Shown here piece by piece: positions 23,901 to 34,084 of a stretch of DNA of 64,000 bases. The stretch comes from Sorghum bicolor (lineage: Eukaryota; Streptophyta; Magnoliopsida; Poales; Poaceae): contig NC_012877.2 of assembly GCF_000003195.3 (NCBI RefSeq), positions 29,816,444 through 29,880,443 of the forward strand. Reading direction: 5' to 3'. The translations under genes were made by a program, and so were the position numbers. The notes beneath the pieces were generated by a model. That model worked only from the letters and a program-made list of their open reading frames with translations, was not told where the DNA came from and did not search any database. The first letter of the stretch is position 1. Each line of letters opens with the position of its first letter.

Positions 23901-25094
23901 ACCAATATGGAAGCACCCGATGATAATCATAGGTGAAGAGGCTCAAGTGGAAGGTCGGTTCGATCTGTTTGCAGGTAGTGCTAATCTTGATGCAAGATAG
24001 GTGCACGGTTTGCATGGAACATACCATATGCTAAGAAATCTATTTGGACGCACCCCAATAGAACTCCTAGATGACATGTGTCATATAGAATCTTGCTTTG
24101 GTCTGTTTGGAGACAGAGTTAGCTTTGGTGCAAGATAGGGACACAATTTGCGCCTAATGCATCATAGGCTAAGAAACCATTTTGGATGCACCCGATGATA
24201 CTCCTAGGTAAAGGGGCTCAAGTGGAAGCTCAGTTTGCTTTGTTTGGAGATAGTGCTAATCTTGATGCAAGATAGGTGCATGAATTGCATCGCATGTACC
24301 ATATGCTTCGAAATATATTTGGAAGCACCCAATAGAACTCCTAGATGACGTGTGTCATATAGAATCTCACTTCGGTTTCTTTGGAGATAGTGTTAGTTTC
24401 GGTGCAAGATAGGTACACGGTTTGTGCCTAATGCACCATAGGCTAAGAAACTATTTTGGACGCACGCGATGGTACTCCTTGGTGAAGAGGCTCATGTGGA
24501 ATCTTGGTCCTGTCTGTTTGGAGATAGTTCTAATCTTGATGCAAGATAGGTGCACGGTTTGCATGGAACATACCATACGCTCAGAAATCAATTTAGACAC
24601 ACCCGATGGAACTGTAGATGCACCCGATGGAACTACTAGATGAAGTGTATCATATGGAATCTCGCTTCGGTCTAGTTGGAGTTAGTATTAGTTTCGGTGC
24701 AAGATAGTTGCATGGTTTGTGCACCATAGGCTCAGAAATCGTTGTGGAAGTTCCCGATGGTACACAGTTTGCGCAAGATAGGTACACAGTTTGCGCCTAA
24801 TGCATCATAGGCTGAGAAACCATTTTGGATGCACCCGATGATACTCCTAGGTAAGGGGGCTCAAGCGGAAAGCTCAGTTTGCTTTGTTTGGAGATAGTGC
24901 TAATCTTGATGCAAGATAGGTGCACGAATTGCATCGAACGTACCATATGCTTAGAAATATATTTGGAAGCACCAAATAGAACTCCTAGATGACATGTGTC
25001 ATATAGAATCTCGCTTTGGTCTGTTTGGATACAGAGTTAGTTTTGGTGCAAGATAGGTACACACTTTGCGCCTAATGCATCATAGGTTGAGAAA
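17945..25094 (+). repeat. Centromere-type 137-bp satellite, array II
   Basis: Continues array I after the Tat insertion. Octamer starts (type A) at 17945, 19063, 20161, 21231, 22329, 23399 and 24516. 19063-21230 and 21231-23398 are two copies of one 2168-bp block. Near 24700-24790 a B-type monomer is joined to F sequence, removing C, D and E. The array is cut at 25094 inside an F monomer by the ~4.1-kb LTR. Confidence 0.95.
19063..23398 (+). repeat. Recent tandem duplication of a 2168-bp (16-monomer) satellite block
   Basis: 19063-21230 and 21231-23398 are each exactly 2168 bp and share rare variants: TTTTCATGGAACATATCATATG at the start, a shortened G monomer (TTGTTTGCAAGATTGG at about 20993 and 23161) and a shortened H (ACACCATTTTGGCTAAG at about 21147 and 23315). 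I counted roughly ten differences, about 99.5 percent identity. Confidence 0.9.
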
Positions 25095-27107
25095 TGTGGC
25101 AGAACCTCCTAAGTGTTTGGGCCCACCGACATCTGTCATTGTCCTAGGGACCTCTGACGGTGATGTCGGGGATCCTCCCACTCTAGAAGTCCGATGAGCA
25201 TCTCAGAATGCTTATTCCACCGCTACCTGTGGCGTCTCGAACAAGCTCGTCCTAACCACTAGTGATGGTCAATTGACGAAAACTTCTTCTCCTCGCCTTT
25301 ACAGGATAGCAAGTGGCCACCTTAACACCAGGATCACTCGTTGCGAAGACATTGCAGTATCACAGACGACATAAGACCAAAATAAAATTTCAGAGTAAAA
25401 CAGCGGAAGCATTACATAACTTAATTTACAAAAGTAGTTCTTCCAAATAGTAGAGTGTTATTACAAACCAGGTCCAGCGGAGAAACTTAAACTTTAGTAC
25501 ACCGATTACAAAATTACAGACCCTGCCCATGGGTCACGCTCACTCTTCCTCGTCATCAACCTCGACAACGGTCACACAACAGGGTCCGAAACATGTCGGC
25601 TCCTGAGCTTCACCTGCAACAGGGGTTATAAAACCCTGAGTACGGGAGTACTCAACAAGACTTACCCGGCGGAAAAAGAGGAGAACTTAGGAATGCAGGC
25701 TTAGGGTAGACAAGGAGTGGCTGAGCAAGGAGCCAAAGTGTTTTGCTAAAAAGCTTACTAATAGTGCATCCTTACTTCCAAGTTTTACGCGCGAATTCCT
25801 CTCTTTAAGAGGTCGAGGAGTTCGAGGACAGTCTATCTAGTTGCTTCTTACAGACAACTCTGTAAGTTCCTAGTCCTTAATCAAAGTATTTTCTATCCAA
25901 CGGCCATAGCTTCATGTCACTGAGTTCGGGAATTGGGATCCGAACCTCATGAGACATTTCCCCCTTTCTCATTTTATCACTTAGTTGCATAATTATCTAC
26001 GATGAGGGTCAGTGGATTGAGTCTCCCAATCGGGGAGCAACGACGATTCGAACCGCTTAGCAATCCAGCTGGAGTTCCTAACCACCCGACATATGTAGAA
26101 CCAAATATTGCATATGTCAACCCAAATCGAGCTCTCCCCAAATTTGACTAGGTTCGCGGCACCCGAGAGCACAGTACCCCACCATCCTACAGCCGATCTA
26201 GATGTTTCCCGGTCATCTCAGATCCGTAAGGTGGGTACACGCTGCTCTCGCCATCGCTCCACGCCCAGTGCGCGAGTAGCTGTTCGCATCGAGGGATCAC
26301 AAGACCGGGCTTACCGAGGGCAAGTGGCTAGTACTATAAATTCTCAACCCAGCGGGCCATCAACGGACCGGTCCTTAACCGACACAGTTGGAGACACTAG
26401 TTTCAGACTCCATTCTTAAAGCAAGTCCACCGACCGGTCTCAAGTTGAAACATCATTGACCATAAGTGTATTCCACAACAACCCTTCAAACTTTCTTGTT
26501 TGAAAACCTATCTAGTAGCAGGGCTAAGCATCACTATGCCGTTTTAAAATAAAACAGATGCCAGGGACAAGATAACAAATATCAAGGTAGTAAATGCAGC
26601 AAGTAGGTTCATCCAATTCTCAACTACCTAATGCAGCATTTTCAATTCATAAGTGATAAAAGATTTAAAACATTCAAGGAGGGGTTAATGCATCCGGGGC
26701 TTGCCTTGGTTGCAGAGCTGATAGGGACCCTCGGAGACTTCCCAAGTCTCGGATCCTACATCCTCAAACGGAGCACCGACCTCGGGGTTCGGTTCAACGG
26801 TCACTCCTTCGGTCACGTGCACTATACGCAAAATAATGGATGCTCATGATATGCGTATGACAAATATTTAAGAAGGACCAAGTTAAGTACAACTGGCCTT
26901 CTCGGTGCAACACAGACTAAACAATAATTAAAGCTGTTTACCATTTTAATATTTTTACCCAAGAGGTTGCATCAGTAATTTAAGATTTCTCTTAACTCAC
27001 AATTATTCTTAATTAACTCATAAACTAACTGATTATTACTCCTTTATACTCTAATTAATTCTTAATTAAGTATTAATGGCAGTAATTAAGCATTAATGCC
27101 AAACAAT

Positions 27108-30100
27108 TGTAACACCCTAAATTTTGCTTTTTTAGAAATAGAGGAAAAATAATTATTTATATATTTTTGTGTTCATAAAACATAGGGAAAATAATAATTT
27201 TCAATATATTAAAATTTATTATAGGGTTAGCAACCTGACTGAGCATCCATGCTGCTGCATTTTATTTTGTGTGAGTGGTTGTTTTGAATTTCAAAAAAAG
27301 GGGGTTTTCAAATTTTCTTGAAAACTGATTAAGCAAAGGTTTGAAAATAGAATTGGAAAAGTATTTATTTTCTCTTCCTCCCTCTCCCTGGATTTCGGCC
27401 CGAAGCCTTCCTGCGACCTGTTTTCTCCCCCTCCCTCCTTCCTTCTCTGCGCGGCCCAATCCGCGGCCCAGGCAGCCCAGCAACCGCGCGCGCGCGTCTC
27501 CACCACGCAGCAGCCGCTGACAGGGCGGTCCCGCGTTCCGTGTCACTGCGAGGCGGGGCCCACCTGTCGGACCCGTCTTCTACCCGTAACCAAGCCGGAC
27601 TCGGTGAGGTTTCCGCTCCGGCCACGCGCAAACCCCGCGGTTGGCTTGACCCGCACGCCGAGGAGGATTTAAATAGCGACCTCCGCTGCCCCGCAACCCC
27701 CTATCTCAACCCTAGCACCAGCCGCCACGTAGCTTCCGCCGCGTTTCATCGCCGAGATTCAAGCCGAAACCAATCCGCCGCCGTAGCGCGTCTTAGCTTC
27801 CGTGAGCGGCTTGCCGGGCTTCGGTTTTGTCGCGCGAAGTCGCCGAAGCTTTCTTTTCATCTTCTACTGCACCGGGCTCGACGCTAATGATCGCCGAACC
27901 TCTTTCCAGGGCCACCGTCTGCCGTTTGTCGTCGCAAGCTTGGGTCGGGCGTCCTCGGCTCCAATCTTGGCCTCAGGTGAGCCCGCGTCGAGTTCCCGAG
28001 CAACCCCGCGCCTTTAATTTGTTCTCTACCGTTCTCTATCGCCAGTTTGGTGAGCTCCGACCGAGCTTAGCCATGGCACCGCCGCGGCCGCCCAACTCCG
28101 GCCGGCCGGCCCGTTCATCCCCCCCGATCTAATCTGTCCGTTGTTTCGCGATCCGACGGCTCAAATCAAAAGATACCCCTTCATCTGCACTCTTTGCAAA
28201 AGAACCCCCCTGCTTTTTAAGTATAGGACCCGCAGTCCATAGCGTAGTTTCAATAATACGTTTTTTTATTTCAAAGGCGTATTTTCTTTTATTCAGATTC
28301 AAAATACGTTTTCAGGAAATAACCAAATTGCCACTGGATTTGTTTTATTCATAAAATATTCATCTTAATTCCGTTTTGACTCGTTCAAATTGCGTTGGCT
28401 TTGTATTCAAAAGATCTACATGTCAGTAACACTATTTTCTCAGTTTGAAACTTTTAAATTCCGTGACCAAAATTAATTAATTGTTTTTCTAAAGAAAATC
28501 TTAGAAAATTCATATATTCTTCGTTTTAACTCCGTTTTGATCCGTTCAAGTTGCGTTAGATTCGTTTTCGCGTAATCTACAGATTAGTGCTGCTGTTATA
28601 CAAGTTTTCAACTTTTAAAAATCTGAGTTTAGATTTAATCTATTATTTTATTAAAGGCAATCTTATTTAGATCATAACTTCTTCGTTTTAGATCCGATTT
28701 TTGTGAACTTTACGTCTATGTGATCGTAAGGCGATGTAGATTCCTTTTATAAACTTTTTATCTTTATTTATTACTATTGGTGTATTGTTCTAATTATAGG
28801 TTTGTTTGCTTTGTATGTTTGCCCTGGATGATTGTTGTTGATGTGTTGACTGAGTTTAGTCGGTGAGCTTTTACGTGGTGATCAAGAAGCAGTTTGTGGA
28901 AAGTTTGGAACTAAAAGAAGGATCTGAGTTTTAAGGCAAGTATAGCATGGGATCATCCTTGTTTCCTAATAAGTTTAATCACTTAATTCATATTGCATGT
29001 GTCTCCTTGATAAGGATTTCCTAGTATTGATCCTATACCCTGTCACCTATGGTTATGCATTGGGTAGCTTATGCTAGTGCTCCACTAAACCATGGTCTTG
29101 TAAATTGATTAAAGGATTATGCAATAAACATTAAAAGATGACTTTTTAGCAACGTTGGAAAAATAGGGCTGGAGGATTGGGCTATCTTATGGTGCTCTAG
29201 TTTCTCTCCATAAGGACTTATCTGTATCTGACCATCCGGGACATACAGTACAACTGTGAGGGCTACATGGCTCTGGCTTTAGCTCAGTATGAGGACCTTT
29301 TCTAGCTTGTTAGTGGTTACCCTTGTGGCGCAAGTGGGGGATAGCAGACCGTGGATTCCTACGGGTGAGTCACACGGACTGACTAACGAAACCTAGCGGC
29401 CCTAACTTGTTAGACGAACCTTTGAAAGGCTTCATAGTGAACCCTGCCGGTCTTCCTTGGGAGTGGGCTAAGGGGCTGATCACCTCAGGCGAAAGGGTAA
29501 ATCACGACTCACAGTGAAAGTGTACAACCTCTGCAGAGTGTCAAACTGATATATCAGTCGTGCTCACGGTCACGAGCGGCCTTAGACCAATACAGAATAA
29601 ATGAACACTAATGGCAATTCATTAAATGTTATTATTGTTAATATGTTGTTTATGCTATTCTTTATTCACTTTACCTAATCATGAGTTTGCTATGGGACTT
29701 GACAACTTGATGCTACTCATATGCTAACATTGTGACAACTAAAAGCTACACGCAGTTCAACCAGTGTCTAGCCTTTGAGCCTCATGAACCCTATGTTATT
29801 CTTGCTAAGTACGAGATGTACTTACGCTTGCCTTTACATTTTATTTGGATAAAAATCCCGGATGGGTACCAGATTGCAAGTTTGGAGAAGAGTTTAGGCT
29901 TGTACTCAACCAGTCAGTTGTCCCTGTGGATTTGGAGCTTTCGCCTGAAGAACGGAGTGTCTTTCCGCTGTTTGCTATCTAAGGTTATATCTTTTATACT
30001 AAGTTAGTTATATATATAAGCATTGTCTATTGATATTACCCCTATTTGTGGCTATATGTGAGATTTGACTTCCTGGGCTCACATATGGTGTGTATCTGGT

Positions 30101-30125
30101 TTTGTCCTTAAAACCGGGTGCTACA
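27108..30125 (+). repeat. 5' LTR of the chromovirus derivative
   Basis: 3018 bp, ends TGTAACACCC...GGGTGCTACA, an inverted repeat matching at 9 of 10 positions. A GC-rich promoter zone precedes TTTAAATA at 27668-27675. Around 28340-28740 three diverged copies of a ~160-bp segment containing a TTCGTTTT...CCGTT(C)AA...GCGTT pattern occur. It carries 18 bp absent from the partner LTR (near 29291-29310). Confidence 0.92.
27668..27675 (+). promoter_or_regulatory. TATA-like box of the chromovirus 5' LTR
   Basis: TTTAAATA within GAGGATTTAAATAGCG, directly downstream of a CG-rich zone; the same box is at 34645-34652 in the 3' LTR. Confidence 0.55.
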
Positions 30126-30128
30126 AAG

Positions 30129-30140
30129 TGGTATCAGAGC
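30129..30140 (+). promoter_or_regulatory. Primer binding site (initiator tRNA-Met type), chromovirus derivative
   Basis: TGGTATCAGAGC three bases after the LTR end. Confidence 0.92.
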
Positions 30141-30319
30141 AATGCTGACTGTAGAACGCAAGCCTAGATAGTAATGGCCATGTTAGTTATCTTTGCTTCA
30201 CTACATTCATGCTTACTATCTCACCCTTGCTATTTGCTAAAATTCTTATGCTTCTACCATCTAATTCTATTATAAAATTATTGCTTCTATTCTAACTCCC
30301 TCTTGGTCTAATTCCATAG

Positions 30320-31078
30320 ATGGTCCGTAACGAGAAGTTTGCTCGCAGCAACTCTGGAAGACCATGCTTGACTCGGGGAATCTATGGATTAATGGAACCA
30401 GAGTATGAAGAAGCTCGCCCTGTCCCATCAAGACATATTGGTTGGCGGAAGGAGTACTTTACCACATCCTTTAGTGGCGAAGATTTCTTTCACCCTCGGC
30501 TTGTGCGTATACTACAAGACCACTATCCTGAACAACAAGCCAAGGTGGAATATAAGTGCACTAAGTGGACTCATCCTAAGTATGAGAGCCACTGGAGCAC
30601 TGAAGCACACATCACAAGGTGGAATGAGTTTACTGGTTCACGCGTGGTGGAATCCATTCACTCGTCTCTTAGTGACCGCTTCAGTAAGCATGCTAGCATA
30701 TCTGATGCTGCCCATCAAGCTCTTCTGGCATATCATGGAAAGCACTACGAAGAGAGGAAGAATGGCAAACAAAAATATCTTCCTCGTCGTCCACCAGGCA
30801 CTTTGCAATGTGTGATGGCTGACCCCTACTTGGAGCAGAATGAACAACTAAAGGAGATGGCTTTGACTATCCAAGTCATGCATCAAAAGCTAGAAGACAG
30901 TCACCTCGAATTGGCAGAAGTAAGGCAACACTATGAGGAAGCCCTTGATGAGATTGATGAGTGGAGAAGTCGTGGTGGATTACCTAAGATCAATGAGGTG
31001 GAGGACATACCTCGCTTAACTCCACGCAAGAGATGCTACCCTGGATGTCGCTGCAGTCACACCGTGTTTAAGAAGTAG
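30320..31078 (+). CDS. Intact 252-codon ORF of unknown function inside the chromovirus derivative
   Basis: Starts at the first good ATG (MVRNEKFARSNSG) about 180 bp after the primer site, where gag would normally lie, and ends TAG at 31076-31078. I do not recognise the family. The first ~130 residues are basic and aromatic with conserved-looking HIGWRKEYFTTSFSGEDFFHP and KCTKWTHPKYESHWSTEAHI stretches. Residues ~165-215 are Glu/Leu rich with heptad spacing, a probable coiled coil (EQLKEMALTIQVMHQKLEDS). The C-terminus has CYPGCRC, a small Cys cluster. No zinc knuckle, gag motif, signal peptide or membrane span is seen. An ORF without stops beside thoroughly decayed pol suggests it was kept while the family moved in trans. 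It could be a divergent gag replacement or a captured host exon. Confidence 0.65.
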   Translation: MVRNEKFARSNSGRPCLTRGIYGLMEPEYEEARPVPSRHIGWRKEYFTTSFSGEDFFHPRLVRILQDHYPEQQAKVEYKCTKWTHPKYESHWSTEAHITRWNEFTGSRVVESIHSSLSDRFSKHASISDAAHQALLAYHGKHYEERKNGKQKYLPRRPPGTLQCVMADPYLEQNEQLKEMALTIQVMHQKLEDSHLELAEVRQHYEEALDEIDEWRSRGGLPKINEVEDIPRLTPRKRCYPGCRCSHTVFKK

Positions 31079-33414
31079 GAAGTCCCCCTTTGTAATAAAC
31101 GATAGTAGTAAAAGTTGAGTCTAGTCAATATGTGTGCTTTGTGAACCTTTAATGTTTGGTTGGTTTGTCTTAGTGCTTATGTTTGAGTTGGATTTTTGTA
31201 ATGAGTGCAATGATCTTGTGGGTTTCTTCACAATTTCATTTAGTTTACAGGCCTAAGGTATAAGGATTAATGAAATAAATAGTTGGGTTTTAGTTTCTCT
31301 TGTTTCTTTGTCCTTGTCTTTTGGGAGCAACTTATCCTCTTCAGTTCAAATCCCTAATCTCGGAGGACCATAAAATCATGTGAAATTTCTGGGTGATAGT
31401 AGACTTCAAGATCCTTCTCTGACCGTAAGAATCACCCCCATAGCTGTTGTGGTTTGGGAACTATGAAAATCACAAGCTGGTACAGTTGAGCTGTCAAAAA
31501 TCTGGACCAGTTTAGTTGCCTACTGTTTTGGACAAATGTAACTCCGGAATTTGGGAAAAGGTTCTATAAGAAAGTTTTAGGTCTTTTGATAAGCATTCCA
31601 ACGATGCAAGCTGCAACTTTATCGGATTAATAGAACTTGAGTTATGACATCTATAAGTTGCTGTTGCTGCACAGTTCAAAATCTGGACAGTTCTAGTTAG
31701 TTCTTATTTTTCAGCCAACTTAACGTCAGAATCTGGAAAAGTGAGGTATACAGAAGTTGCGGAGGACTTCATAAGATTTTCAATCATGTAAGGCTTGTCC
31801 TCATATGATCTAAGTAACTCGAGATATGACTTCTGCAAGTTGCTGCACCGATGCTGAGACATTGTTGGGATGGATATCATGTATGGCTGTTTTACCTAGG
31901 ATTAATGACAACTAAGGAAGCCTTCTATATGAAAGTTGTAAGGAATTTGATAAGGTTTCTAATGGTATAAGCTAAGATCTTATTGGATTGACAGAAAAGG
32001 AGTTATGCCTACTTTGCTGCGCTGGTGCCCACGTATCGTGAGGAATTTCAGAGTTCTTGTACATATCGGTGCACATGAGTTTCTCTTCGGTATTAGAAGA
32101 TCTTATGATAAGAAGCTCACTTGAAAAATTGAGTAAACTACCCATTTAAGCCCTAGTTTACCTTTTCTAAGGGGGGTAGTCTTATCAAAGGAGTTACAAG
32201 GAGAAGTATTGGTTAATGTTGGATCATCGATAAGGACCTCAAGTGTTTGGTAAATTTGGTTTTTGATGCAAGAAATAGTTCCATTGAAGTGTGATAATAT
32301 GGATGGAGATATAGGTCATTGCCAGTACTCATAGCTTAGAAATGGTGCTTATGAGAATCAGGTGACACCAAAGTCTACGAAGGTATACATGGGATGTGAG
32401 AGCTAGTCCAAACTGTCCCCCGACCTATCTCGTCTTAAGGGGGGTAGTACCTTGATATGATAGAATAATGCCCTTTCAATTCATCATGAAGTAAGAAGTG
32501 TCTCTGGAGATATCCCATGGTTATAATCATCTATCCCGGCTCAAGTTAGTGAAATTGGTCACTTGACAACTTAGGAAGTGGGTATGCTACATCTACTGTT
32601 GAGTCTACAGAGACTCAAGAGACTTCATTACTAAAGGGAGCATGACCAGTATGTTCTAGTTAATGGAAGTTCTCATCTAGGAGATGTCATCTTTAATTAT
32701 GGAATTAAGAAGGTTAAAGATGCAAGAGTTGGAAACCACCAAAGGAAAGTGAATGAGACTTTATAAATATGGCAAGAGGCTATCAAAGGTTTGCTGGGTC
32801 CAATGTGATCTTGAGATAAGAGTGAATAAGAGATTGACTTGGAATGATAAGATTCTATCAGTGGTTCACTGAAGGTGTGGTGAGGATTGGCAAATAGAGT
32901 TGTTCTATCCCATCGAGACCTTAGATGTGCTCCATACAAGAAAAGTAGTGGCTTGTGCATTAGTCAACTAAGTAAGTTGGACCACCTGACACGTGATGTG
33001 AAGGTAACCATAGTGGATCATGGAGATACTATCCTCTTGAATGTAGGAGTGATATCTGCAAAGAATGTAAGTATCTAGAGGGCATCTTTAGGAGGTTGGA
33101 TTTGAGCTGGTCACATCATTGATGGATCTGAGTGAGTCAAGAGTTATGACTGGGAAAAGTGATATCACTTGAATGAGAAAAAGCCTTTGCGAATGCTAAG
33201 AGCATAAAGAGTGTGCTAGAGGAGTTCAAATGACACCAAGGTTTGAGGAGTTGAGTGTTGAGCTAGAGTGATGTCACTAGTACTGTCTAATGAGCTCTAC
33301 TAATCACTCACTCGGGAACAAGAGGAACTACAAAGATTACTTAGAAGATATGTTTGGTGCAAAGAGTTTACCGTATGCGAAGTTTTCTTAGAACAACAGT
33401 TAGTAGAGGAGCCT
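31079..33414 (+). other. Internal region without recognisable gene, chromovirus derivative
   Basis: About 2.3 kb of AT-rich sequence with stops in every frame. Around 31500-31990 three diverged copies of a ~190-bp segment recur, built on a ...TTTGATAAG.TTTC.AA...GAGTTATG.C pattern. GGGGGGTAG purine strings near 32167 and 32441 resemble the true polypurine tract at 34071. Probably decayed or rearranged element sequence; no function assigned. Confidence 0.6.
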
Positions 33415-34036
33415 TCAGTGGGAGCCTTTTGAAAGTGTATATGGATGTAAGTGTAGAACCCTGTTGATTTGAAATCAAATGGGAGAACACAAGTGTTTGG
33501 GCTAGAAGTTCTAAGTGATGTAGAACAACAATTGAGAGTGATCCGAGATAATCTAAGGATGGCACAGTCTCGATAGAAGAGTTATGTTGATGCGTGAGAA
33601 AAGAATTAGTTCCAAAGTGTGAAACTATGTGTATTTGGAGGTGTCACCTAAGAGAAGTGTGTGGGGGTTTAATATGAAAGGAAAGTTAGCACCAAAGTAT
33701 GTCGGGCCTTTCAGGATGTAAGAAATATGGAACGAAGTGGCTTACCAAATAGAGCTACCTAAAAGTTCAGGAGGAGTGTATGATGTCTACCATGTGTCTC
33801 AACTTAAAAAGTACTTGTGTGTGCCATAAGCGCAGATGTCTTTAGAAGAATTGACTGTTAAATTGGATTTCACATATGAAGAGTACCCGGTAAGAATTTT
33901 GGAAACAACAGGAAGGGTGACCAGGAGTTGGATTTTCAGGATGTACAAAGTCCAGTGGAATCAGTGCACCGAAGAGGAGGCTGTATGTAATAGAGAATAG
34001 GATCTAAGAAAAACATACCCGCAGTTATTGGAGTAA
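33415..34036 (+). pseudogene. pol: Decayed integrase C-terminus and chromodomain of a Tekay/Del chromovirus
   Basis: Broken frames read, in order: an integrase core end (IRDNLRMAQSR then a stop, KSYVDA), the GPF-like stretch, VYDVYHVSQLKKYL near 33778-33820 (typical chromovirus integrase end), then from 33863 LDFTYEEYPVRILETTGRVT and YKVQWNQCTEEEA, a chromodomain that would tether the integrase complex to chromatin marks. At least eight stops or frame breaks fall in ~600 bp. RT, RNase H and most of integrase are not recognisable upstream. Confidence 0.78.
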
Positions 34037-34066
34037 GCACCAACCGAATCTCGAGGACGAGATTCA

Positions 34067-34084
34067 TTTTAAGGGGGGTAGAAT
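34067..34084 (+). promoter_or_regulatory. Polypurine tract of the chromovirus derivative
   Basis: TTTTAAGGGGGGTAGAAT directly before the 3' LTR, preceded by the GAGGACGAGATTC string typical of this clade. Confidence 0.8.

Noticed and set aside
12358..25094. CRISPR-like array of repeats and spacers
   Set aside because: Units are contiguous diverged 137-bp monomers without unique spacers, and the surrounding elements are plant retrotransposons.
27540..28132. Overlapping 100-130 codon ORFs in the GC-rich part of the chromovirus LTRs
   Set aside because: They fall in LTR promoter/leader sequence, exist in several frames at once and recur in the 3' LTR only because the LTR does.
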